From positions 27,745,001 through 27,809,000 of the forward strand of contig NC_083388.1 of NCBI RefSeq assembly GCF_031755915.1: a DNA stretch of 64,000 bases, read 5' to 3'. The notes under the pieces are model-generated. The model searched no databases, was not told where the DNA came from, and was given only the letters and a program-made list of their open reading frames with translations. This DNA is from Ziziphus jujuba (lineage: Eukaryota; Streptophyta; Magnoliopsida; Rosales; Rhamnaceae). This document shows, one piece after another, positions 53,541-64,000 of the stretch (position 1 is its first letter; each line of letters starts with the position of its first letter). The translations under genes and the position numbers were made by a program.

Positions 53541-56385
53541 CCATGATTTAAAAAAAAATGTTAATTTAATAAGTTGCTTAAATATTTTCACAGGATATTT
53601 GATGTTGTAAAGAAAATCAGATTGAGTTAAAAAAAAAAACAAAAATAAATTATATTTCCTAACAGAGGATGTGGAAACATTTCTATGCGTCGCCTATTAC
53701 TGATAACTAAAACAAAAAAAAAAAAACACTAGTTTATGTTGTTTAAATATTTTCACTGGTGATTTGATGCTTAAAGAAAATTAGATTGATTAAACAGAAA
53801 TATCACACACAAAAAAAAAAAATTATTTGCTAACAAGCAACGCATAAGTAGTTTTATGCGTTGCCTCTTACCATGATTTAAAAAAAAAATGTTAATTTAA
53901 TAAGTTGCTTAAATATTTTCACAGGATATTTGATGTTGTAAAGAAAATCAGATTGAGTTAAAAACAAAAACAAAAATAAATTATATTTCCTAACAGAGGA
54001 TGTGGAAACATTTCTATGCGTCGCCTATTACTGATAACTAAAACAAAAAAAAAAAAACACTAGTTTATGTTGTTAAAATATTTTCACTGGTGATTTGATG
54101 CTTAAAGAAAATTAGATTGATTAAACAGAAATATCACACACAAAAAAAAAAAATTATTTGCTAACAAGCAACGCATAAGTAGTTTTATGCGTTGCCTCTT
54201 ACCATGATTTAAAAAACAAATGTTAATTTAATAAGTTGCTTAAATATTTTCACAGGATATTTGATGTTGTAAAGAAAATCAGATTGAGTTAAAAAAAAAA
54301 ACAAAAATAAATTATATTTCCTAGCAGACGATGTGGAAACATTTCTATGCGTCGCCTATTACTGATAACTAAAAAAAAAAAACACACTAGTTTATGTTGT
54401 TTAAATATTTTCACTGGTGATTTGATGCTTAAAGAAAATTAGATTGATTAAACAGAAATATCACACACAAAAAAAAAATTATTTGCTAACAAGCGAAGCA
54501 TAAGTAGTTTTATGCTTTGCCTTTTACCATGATCTAAAAAAAAAATATTAATTTAATAAGTTGCTTAAATATTTTCACAGGATATTTGATGTTGTAAAGA
54601 AAATCAGATTGAGTTAAAAAAGAAAACAAAAATAAATTATATTTCCTAACAGAGGATGTGGAAACATTTCTATGCGTCGCCTATTACTGATAACTAAAAC
54701 AAAAAAAAAAAAAACACTAGTTTATGTTGTTTAAATATTTTCACTGGTGATTTGATGCTTAAAAAAAATTAGATTGATTAAACAGAAATATCACACACAA
54801 AAAAAAAAAAATTATTTGCTAACAAGCAACGCATAAGTAGTTTTATGCGTTGCCTCTTACCATGATTTAAAAAAAAAATGTTAATTTAATAAGTTGCTTA
54901 AATATTTTCACAGGATATTTGATGTTGTAAAGAAAATCAGATTGAGTTAAAAACAAAAACAAAAATAAATTATATTTCCTAACAGAGGATGTGGAAACAT
55001 TTCTATGCGTCGCCTATTACTGATAACTAAAACAAAAAAAAAAAAACACTAGTTTATGTTGTTAAAATATTTTCACTGGTGATTTGATGCTTAAAGAAAA
55101 TTAGATTGATTAAACAGAAATATCACACACAAAAAAAAAAAATTATTTGCTAACAAGCAACGCATAAGTAGTTTTATGCGTTGCCTCTTACCATGATTTA
55201 AAAAACAAATGTTAATTTAATAAGTTGCTTAAATATTTTCACAGGATATTTGATGTTGTAAAGAAAATCAGATTGAGTTAAAAAAAAAAACAAAAATAAA
55301 TTATATTTCCTAGCAGACGATGTGGAAACATTTCTATGCGTCGCCTATTACTGATAACTAAAAAAAAAAAACACACTAGTTTATGTTGTTTAAATATTTT
55401 CACTGGTGATTTGATGCTTAAAGAAAATTAGATTGATTAAACAGAAATATCACACACAAAAAAAAAATTATTTGCTAACAAGCGAAGCATAAGTAGTTTT
55501 ATGCTTTGCCTTTTACCATGATCTAAAAAAAAAATATTAATTTAATAAGTTGCTTAAATATTTTCACAGGATATTTGATGTTGTAAAGAAAATCAGATTG
55601 AGTTAAAAAAGAAAACAAAAATAAATTATATTTCCTAACAGAGGATGTGGAAACATTTCTATGCGTCGCCTATTACTGATAACTAAAACAAAAAAAAAAA
55701 AAACACTAGTTTATGTTGTTTAAATATTTTCACTGGTGATTTGATGCTTAAAAAAAATTAGATTGATTAAACAGAAATATCACACACAAAAAAAAAAAAA
55801 TTATTTGCTAACAAGCAACGCATAAGTAGTTTTATGCGTTGCCTCTTACCATGATTTAAAAAAAAAATGTTAATTTAATAAGTTGCTTAAATATTTTCAC
55901 AGGATATTTGATGTTGTAAAGAAAATCAGATTGAGTTAAAAACAAAAACAAAAATAAATTATATTTCCTAACAGAGGATGTGGAAACATTTCTATGCGTC
56001 GCCTATTACTGATAACTAAAACAAAAAAAAAAAAACACTAGTTTATGTTGTTAAAATATTTTCACTGGTGATTTGATGCTTAAAGAAAATTAGATTGATT
56101 AAACAGAAATATCACACACAAAAAAAAAAAATTATTTGCTAACAAGCAACGCATAAGTAGTTTTATGCGTTGCCTCTTACCATGATTTAAAAAACAAATG
56201 TTAATTTAATAAGTTGCTTAAATATTTTCACAGGATATTTGATGTTGTAAAGAAAATCAGATTGAGTTAAAAAAAAAAACAAAAATAAATTATATTTCCT
56301 AGCAGACGATGTGGAAACATTTCTATGCGTCGCCTATTACTGATAACTAAAAAAAAAAAACACACTAGTTTATGTTGTTTAAATA
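53541..56385 (+). repeat. 989 bp higher-order repeat, nearly identical copies
   Basis: Three dimers per unit, with heads AACAGAGGATG, AACAGAGGATG, CTAGCAGACG in order. GAGGATG starts at 53,665, 54,652 and 55,641; the second at 53,996, 54,985 and 55,974; CTAGCAG at 54,321, 55,310 and 56,299. All spacings are 987-989 bp. Even small quirks (AAAACAAAAACAAAAATAAA, AAAAAAGAAAACAAAAATAA, TTGTTAAAATATT) repeat in phase. This is the most homogeneous part of the window. Confidence 0.93.
53837..53864. other. Y hairpin allele GCAACGC/GCGTTGC
   Basis: Arms GCAACGCATAA and TTATGCGTTGC pair perfectly. The third stem pair is A-T in place of G-C, with both arms changed. It is the usual form in the 989 bp repeat and recurs to ~62,704. 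Confidence 0.9.
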
Positions 56386-59300
56386 TTTTCTCTGATGATT
56401 TGATGCTGAAAGAAAATCAGATTGATTAAACAGAAATATCACACACAAAAAAAAAATATTATTTGCTAACAAGCGAAGCATAAGAAGTTTTATGCTTTGC
56501 CTCTTACCATGATCTAAAAAAAAAATATTAATTTAATAAGTTGCTTAAATATTTTCACAGGATATTTGATGTTGTAAAGAAAATCAGATTGAGGTAAAAA
56601 AAAAACAAAAATAAATTATATTTCCTAGCAGACGATGTGGAAACATTTCTATGCGTCGCCTATTACTGATAACTAAAAAAAAAAAACACACTAGTTTATG
56701 TTGTTTAAATATTTTCACTGGTGATTTGATGCTTAAAGAAAATTAGATTGATTAAACAGAAATATCACACACAAAAAAAAAAAATTATTTGCTAACAAGC
56801 GAAGCATAAGTAGTTTTATGCTTTGCCTCTTACCATGATCTAAAAAAAAAATATTAATTTAATAAGTTGCTTAAATATTTTCACAGGATATTTGATGTTG
56901 TAAAGAAAATCAGATTGAGTTAAAAAAGAAAACAAAAATAAATTATATTTCCTAACAGAGGATGTGGAAACATTTCTATGCGTCGCCTATTACTGATAAC
57001 TAAAACAAAAAAAAAAAAAACACTAGTTTATGTTGTTTGAATATTTTCACTGGTGATTTGATGCTTAAAGAAAATTAGATTGATTAAACAGAAATATCAC
57101 ACACAAAAAAAAAAAATTATTTGCTAACAAGAAACGCATAAGTAGTTTTATGCGTTGCCTCTTACCATGATTTAAAAAACAAATGTTAATTTAATAAGTT
57201 GCTTAAATATTTTCACAGGATATTTGATGTTGTAAAGAAAATCAGATTGAGTTAAAAAAAAAACAAAAACAAATTATATTTCCTAGCAGACGATGTGGAA
57301 ACATTTCTATGCGTCGCCTATTACTGATAACTAAAAAAAAAAAACACACTAGTTTATGTTGTTTAAATATTTTCACTGGTGATTTGATGCTGAAAGAAAA
57401 TCAGATTGATTAAACAGAAATATCACACACAAAAAAAAAAAATTATTTGCTAACAAGCGAAGCATAAGTAGCTTTATGCTTTGCCTCTTACCATGATTTT
57501 AAAAAAAAATGTTAATTTAATAAGTTGCTTAAATATTTCCACAGAATATTTGATGTTGTGAAGAAAATCAGATTAAGTTAAAAAAAAAAACACAAAAAGA
57601 AATTGTATTTGCTAATAGGCGATACGGAAACATTTTTATGCGTCGCCTATTACTGATAATGAAAAAAAAAACACTAGTTTATGTTGTTTAAATATTTTCA
57701 CTGATGATTTGATGCTGAAAGAAAATCAGATTGATTAAACAGAAATATCACACACAAAAAAAAAATATTATTTGCTAACAAGCGAAGCATAAGAAGTTTT
57801 ATGCTTTGCCTCTTACCATGATCTAAAAAAAAAATATTAATTTAATAAGTTGCTTAAATATTTTCACAGGATATTTGATGTTGTAAAGAAAATCAGATTG
57901 AGGTAAAAAAAAAACAAAAATAAATTATATTTCCTAGCAGACGATATGGAAACATTTCTATGCGTCGCCTATTACTGATAACTAAAAAAAAAAAACACAC
58001 TAGTTTATGTTGTTTAAATATTTTCACTGGTGATTTGATGCTTAAAGAAAATTAGATTGATTAAACAGAAATATCACACACAAAAAAAAAAATTATTTGC
58101 TAACAAGCGAAGCATAAGTAGTTTTATGCTTTGCCTCTTACCATGATCTAAAAAAAAAATATTAATTTAATAAGTTGCTTAAATATTTTCACAGGATATT
58201 TGATGTTGTAAAGAAAATCAGATTGAGTTAAAAAAGAGAACAAAAATAAATTATATTTCCTAACAGAGGATGTGGAAACATTTCTATGCGTCGCCTATTA
58301 CTGATAACTAAAACAAAAAAAAAAAAACACTAGTTTATGTTGTTTAAATATTTTCACTGGTGATTTGATGCTTAAAGAAAATTAGATTGATTAAACAGAA
58401 ATATCACACACAAAAAAAAAAAATTATTTGCTAACAAGCAACGCATAAGTAGTTTTATGCGTTGCCTCTTACCATGATTTAAAAAACAAATGTTAATTTA
58501 ATAAGTTGCTTAAATATTTTCACAGGATATTTGATGTTGTAAAGAAAATCAGATTGAGTTAAAAAAAAAACAAAAATAAATTATATTTCCTAGCAGACGA
58601 TGTGGAAACATTTCTATGCGTCGCCTATTACTGATAACTAAAAAAAAAAAACACACTAGTTTATGTTGTTTAAATATTTTCACTGGTGATTTGATGCTGA
58701 AAGAAAATCAGATTGATTAAACAGAAATATCACACACAAAAAAAAAAATATTATTTGCTAACAAGCGAAGCATAAGTAGTTTTATGCTTTGCCTCTTACC
58801 ATGATTTTAAAAAAAATGTTAATTTAATAAGTTGCTTAAATATTTCCACAGAATATTTCATGTTGTGAAGAAAATCAGATTAAGTTAAAAAAAAAAACAC
58901 AAAAAGAAATTGTATTTGCTAATAGGCGATACGGAAACATTTTTATGCGTCGCCTATTACTGATAATGAAAAAAAAACACTAGTTTATGTTGTTTAAATA
59001 TTTTCACTGATGATTTGATGCTGAAAGAAAATCAGATAGATTAAAGAGAAAGATTACACACACAAAAAAAAAAAAAAATCATTTGCTAACAAGCGACGCA
59101 TAAGTAGTTTTATGCGTCGCCTCTTACCATGATCTAAAAAAAAATGTTAATTTAATAAGCTGCTTAAATATTTGCGCAAGATATTTGATGTTGTAAAGAA
59201 AATCAGATTGAATTAAGAAAAAAACAAAAATAAATTGTATTTCCTTACAGACGATGTGGAAACATTTCTATGCCTCGCCGATTACTGATAACCTATGAAA

Positions 59301-60890
59301 AAAAATCACTAGTTTATGTTGTTTAAATATTTTCATTGGTGATTTGATGCTGAAAGAAAACCAGATTGATTAAACAGAAATATCACATACAAAAAAAAAA
59401 AATTATTTGCTAACAAGCAACGCATAAGTAGTTTTATGCGTTGCCTCTTACCATGATTTAAAAAACAAATGTTAATTTAATAAGTTGCTTAAATATTTTC
59501 ACAGGATATTTGATGTTGTAAAGAAAATCAGATTGAGTTAAAAACAAAAACAAAAATAAATTATATTTCCTAACAGAGGATGTGGAAACATTTCTATGCG
59601 TCGCCTATTACTGATAACTAAAACAAAAAAAAAAAAACACTAGTTTATGTTGTTAAAATATTTTCACTGGTGATTTGATGCTTAAAGAAAATTAGATTGA
59701 TTAAACAGAAATATCACACACAAAAAAGAAAAATTATTTGCTAACAAGCAACGCATAAGTAGTTTTATGCGTTGCCTCTTACCATGATTTAAAAAACAAA
59801 TGTTAATTTAATAAGTTGCTTAAATATTTTCACAGGATATTTGATGTTGTAAAGAAAATCAGATTGAGTTAAAAAAAAAAACAAAAATAAATTATATTTC
59901 CTAGCAGACGATGTGGAAACATTTCTATGCGTCGCCTATTACTGATAACTAAAAAAAAAAAACACACTAGTTTATGTTGTTTAAATATTTTCACTGGTGA
60001 TTTGATGCTTAAAGAAAATTAGATTGATTAAACAGAAATATCACACACAAAAAAAAAAATTATTTGCTAACAAGCGAAGCATAAGTAGTTTTATGCTTTG
60101 CCTCTTACCATGATCTAAAAAAAAAATATTAATTTAATAAGTTGCTTAAATATTTTCACAGGATATTTGATGTTGTAAAGAAAATCAGATTGAGTTAAAA
60201 AAGAAAACAAAAATAAATTATATTTCCTAACAGAGGATGTGGAAACATTTCTATGCGTCGCCTATTACTGATAACTAAAACAAAAAAAAAAAAAAACACT
60301 AGTTTATGTTGTTTGAATATTTTCACTGGTGATTTGATGCTTAAAGAAAATTAGATTGATTAAACAGAAATATCACACACAAAAAAAAAAAATTATTTGC
60401 TAACAAGCGAAGCATAAGTAGTTTTATGCTTTGCCTCTTACCATGATCTAAAAAAAAAATATTAATTTAATAAGTTGCTTAAATATTTTCACAGGATATT
60501 TGATGTTGTAAAGAAAATCAGATTGAGTTAAAAAAGAAAACAAAAATAAATTATATTTCCTAACAGAGGATGTGGAAACATTTCTATGCGTCGCCTATTA
60601 CTGATAACTAAAACAAAAAAAAAAAAACACTAGTTTATGTTGTTTAAATATTTTCACTGGTGATTTGATGCTTAAAGAAAATTAGATTGATTAAACAGAA
60701 ATATCACACACAAAAAAAAAAAATTATTTGCTAACAAGAAACGCATAAGTAGTTTTATGCGTTGCCTCTTACCATGATTTAAAAAACAAATGTTAATTTA
60801 ATAAGTTGCTTAAATATTTTCACAGGATATTTGATGTTGTAAAGAAAATCAGATTGAGTTAAAAAAAAAACAAAAACAAATTATATTTCC
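56386..60890 (+). repeat. Dimer block with 4.27 kb displaced duplicate
   Basis: ~56,630-59,245 recurs at ~60,895-63,510. CTAGCAG at 57,283 and 58,590 corresponds to 61,548 and 62,856, and GAGGATG at 56,958 to 61,223, all at offsets of 4265-4266 bp. Between the copies (59,250-60,890) lie units of the 989 bp type in another order. Confidence 0.88.
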
Positions 60891-63800
60891 TAGCAGACGA
60901 TGTGGAAACATTTCTATGCGTCGCCTATTACTGATAACTAAAAAAAAAAAACACACTAGTTTATGTTGTTTAAATATTTTCACTGGTGATTTGATGCTTA
61001 AAGAAAATTAGATTGATTAAACAGAAATATCACACACAAAAAAAAAAAATTATTTGCTAACAAGCGAAGCATAAGTAGTTTTATGCTTTGCCTCTTACCA
61101 TGATCTAAAAAAAAAATATTAATTTAATAAGTTGCTTAAATATTTTCACAGGATATTTGATGTTGTAAAGAAAATCAGATTGAGTTAAAAAAGAAAACAA
61201 AAATAAATTATATTTCCTAACAGAGGATGTGGAAACATTTCTATGCGTCGCCTATTACTGATAACTAAAACAAAAAAAAAAAAAACACTAGTTTATGTTG
61301 TTTGAATATTTTCACTGGTGATTTGATGCTTAAAGAAAATTAGATTGATTAAACAGAAATATCACACACAAAAAAAAAAAATTATTTGCTAACAAGAAAC
61401 GCATAAGTAGTTTTATGCGTTGCCTCTTACCATGATTTAAAAAACAAATGTTAATTTAATAAGTTGCTTAAATATTTTCACAGGATATTTGATGTTGTAA
61501 AGAAAATCAGATTGAGTTAAAAAAAAAACAAAAACAAATTATATTTCCTAGCAGACGATGTGGAAACATTTCTATGCGTCGCCTATTACTGATAACTAAA
61601 AAAAAAAAACACACTAGTTTATGTTGTTTAAATATTTTCACTGGTGATTTGATGCTGAAAGAAAATCAGATTGATTAAACAGAAATATCACACACAAAAA
61701 AAAAAAATTATTTGCTAACAAGCGAAGCATAAGTAGTTTTATGCTTTGCCTCTTACCATGATTTTAAAAAAAAATGTTAATTTAATAAGTTGCTTAAATA
61801 TTTCCACAGAATATTTGATGTTGTGAAGAAAATCAGATTAAGTTAAAAAAAAAAACACAAAAAGAAATTGTATTTGCTAATAGGCGATACGGAAACATTT
61901 TTATGCGTCGCCTATTACTGATAATGAAAAAAAAAACACTAGTTTATGTTGTTTAAATATTTTCACTGATGATTTGATGCTGAAAGAAAATCAGATTGAT
62001 TAAACAGAAATATCACACACAAAAAAAAAATATTATTTGCTAACAAGCGAAGCATAAGAAGTTTTATGCTTTGCCTCTTACCATGATCTAAAAAAAAAAT
62101 ATTAATTTAATAAGTTGCTTAAATATTTTCACAGGATATTTGATGTTGTAAAGAAAATCAGATTGAGGTAAAAAAAAAACAAAAATAAATTATATTTCCT
62201 AGCAGACGATGTGGAAACATTTCTATGCGTCGCCTATTACTGATAACTAAAAAAAAAAAACACACTAGTTTATGTTGTTTAAATATTTTCACTGGTGATT
62301 TGATGCTTAAAGAAAATTAGATTGATTAAACAGAAATATCACACACAAAAAAAAAAAATTATTTGCTAACAAGCGAAGCATAAGTAGTTTTATGCTTTGC
62401 CTCTTACCATGATCTAAAAAAAAAATATTAATTTAATAAGTTGCTTAAATATTTTCACAGGATATTTGATGTTGTAAAGAAAATCAGATTGAGTTAAAAA
62501 AGAAAACAAAAATAAATTATATTTCCTAACAGAGGATGTGGAAACATTTCTATGCGTCGCCTATTACTGATAACTAAAACAAAAAAAAAAAAACACTAGT
62601 TTATGTTGTTTAAATATTTTCACTGGTGATTTGATGCTTAAAGAAAATTAGATTGATTAAACAGAAATATCACACACAAAAAAAAAAAATTATTTGCTAA
62701 CAAGCAACGCATAAGTAGTTTTATGCGTTGCCTCTTACCATGATTTAAAAAACAAATGTTAATTTAATAAGTTGCTTAAATATTTTCACAGGATATTTGA
62801 TGTTGTAAAGAAAATCAGATTGAGTTAAAAAAAAAACAAAAATAAATTATATTTCCTAGCAGACGATGTGGAAACATTTCTATGCGTCGCCTATTACTGA
62901 TAACTAAAAAAAAAAACACACTAGTTTATGTTGTTTAAATATTTTCACTGGTGATTTGATGCTGAAAGAAAATCAGATTGATTAAACAGAAATATCACAC
63001 ACAAAAAAAAAAATATTATTTGCTAACAAGCGAAGCATAAGTAGTTTTATGCTTTGCCTCTTACCATGATTTAAAAAAAAATGTTAATTTAATAAGTTGC
63101 TTAAATATTTCCACAGAATATTTCATGTTGTGAAGAAAATCAGATTAAGTTAAAAAAAAAAACACAAAAAGAAATTGTATTTGCTAATAGGCGATACGGA
63201 AACATTTTTATGCGTCGCCTATTACTGATAATGAAAAAAAAACACTAGTTTATGTTGTTTAAATATTTTCACTGATGATTTGATGCTGAAAGAAAATCAG
63301 ATAGATTAAAGAGAAAGATTACACACACAAAAAAAAAAAAAAATCATTTGCTAACAAGCGACGCATAAGTAGTTTTATGCGTCGCCTCTTACCATGATCT
63401 AAAAAAAAATGTTAATTTAATAAGCTGCTTAAATATTTGCGCAGGATATTTGATGTTGTAAAGAAAATCAGATAGAATTAAGAAAAAAACAAAAATAAAT
63501 TGTATTTCCTTATAGACGATGTGGAAACATTTCTATGCGTCGCCGATTACTGATAACCTATGAAAAAAAAAACACTAGTTTATGTTGTTTAAATATTTTC
63601 ATTGGTGATTTGATGCTGAAAGAAAATCAGATTGATTAAATAGAAATATCACTCACACAAAAAAAAAAATTATTTGCTAACAAGCGAAGCATAAGTAGTT
63701 TTATGCTTTGCCTCTTACCATGATTTTAAAAAAAATGTTAATTTAATAGGTTGCTTAAATATTTCCACAGAATATTTGATGTTGTGAAGAAAATCAGATT

Positions 63801-64000
63801 AAGTTAAAAAAAAAAAACACAAAAAAAGAAATTGTATTTGCTAATAGGCGACACGGAAACATTTTTATGCGTCGCCTATTACTGATAATGAAAAAAAACA
63901 CGCTAGTTTATGTTGTTTAAATATTTTCACTGGTGATTTGATGCTGGAAAATCAGATTGATTAAACAGAAATATCACACACAAAAAAAAAAAAAATTTTT
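60891..64000 (+). repeat. Second copy of the displaced duplicate and window end
   Basis: Repeats ~56,630-59,245 to about 63,510, then moves into CCTTATAG and GATGCTGGAAAATCAG units like those at ~51,690-52,180. The 43-53 kb type of unit therefore reappears beyond the 989 bp domain. The array continues past the end. Confidence 0.88.

Larger units (their letters stand above)
37964..64000 (+). repeat. Satellite DNA array, right segment
   Basis: This is the same X-Y dimer satellite, in the same orientation, resuming at ATTGCATTTGCTAATAGG and running to the window end, where it is cut inside an A-tract. From about 43.4 kb it differs from the left segment in its dominant variants. X2 heads become CCTTACAG or CCTTATAG with GCCGATTACTGATAACCTATG-type middles (43.5-52.7 kb), then AACAGAGGATG and CTAGCAGACG (53.6-63 kb). 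Y hairpins change to GCGAAGC/GCTTTGC, GCGATGC/GCGTTGC and GCAACGC/GCGTTGC. Copies in the last 10 kb are the most alike, which suggests the most recent amplification. Confidence 0.97.

Noticed and set aside
1..64000. CRISPR-like array of regular repeats and spacers
   Set aside because: Units are ~327 bp, the spacers are themselves repeated, and the sequence is a eukaryotic-type satellite.
1..64000. CENP-B box or telomere repeats
   Set aside because: No match to the CENP-B core was found in the CGGAAACAT region, and there are no runs of plant-type telomere repeats. The lone AACCCTAAA in the insert is a single copy.
1..64000. Frequent AATAAA as polyadenylation signals
   Set aside because: They come from the CAAAAATAAATTATA tail of Y halves and are expected in such A-rich repeats; there is no gene for them to serve.

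Overview
The window is almost wholly a tandem satellite DNA array, about 63.6 kb of A-rich repeats with no supportable protein-coding or RNA gene. The basic period is a ~327 bp dimer (about 195 copies) made of two diverged ~160-168 bp halves. I call them X (starts TTTGCTAATAGGCGAC or TTTCCTAACAGACGATG) and Y (starts TTTGCTAACAAGCGACGC). X and Y share the segments TATGCGTCGCCT, TTTAAATATTTTCA and GATTTGATG..TG..AA..AAATCAGATT, so an older ~160 bp monomer probably duplicated and diverged. All copies point the same way. A-tracts of 8-18 bases lie on the + strand, and CpG is confined to one dyad-symmetric box per half. The monomer size, the A-richness and a plant-like leader in the one non-satellite segment suggest a flowering-plant nuclear genome, in (peri)centromeric or other heterochromatin. 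The species cannot be named from sequence alone.

Layout: 1-10.2 kb holds mixed dimers with 1158 bp and ~747 bp tandem higher-order repeats (HORs) and a displaced copy of the first 1.5 kb. 10.2-20.4 kb is a ~5.08 kb super-unit present twice, each made of a ~3.03 kb block and a shortened ~2.05 kb version. 20.4-37.6 kb holds ~2.94 kb and 973 bp HORs. 37,603-37,963 is the only foreign segment (~361 bp, LTR- or leader-like). 37.96-43.4 kb is mixed dimers. 43.4-53.5 kb is marked by a CCTTACAG/CCTTATAG X variant and a 2.94 kb HOR. 53.5-64 kb is marked by GAGGATG and CTAGCAG X variants, with a nearly exact 989 bp HOR (three copies, the third partial) and a displaced ~2.6 kb duplication 4.27 kb apart. 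The array runs off both ends.

The most notable signal is the dyad box. Each Y half carries a perfect or near-perfect 11 bp stem/6 nt loop hairpin (arms GCGACGCATAA and TTATGCGTCGC). Different parts of the array carry different alleles of both arms that tend to keep pairing, including a paired transversion (GCGAAGC with GCTTTGC). There are also symmetric hairpin-tip deletions (GCGATCGC at 24,729, 27,022 and 29,967) and one insertion at 38,801-38,839 that looks like a template-switch copy of one arm. Together these suggest the hairpins form in vivo and shape how the array mutates, and possibly what it binds.
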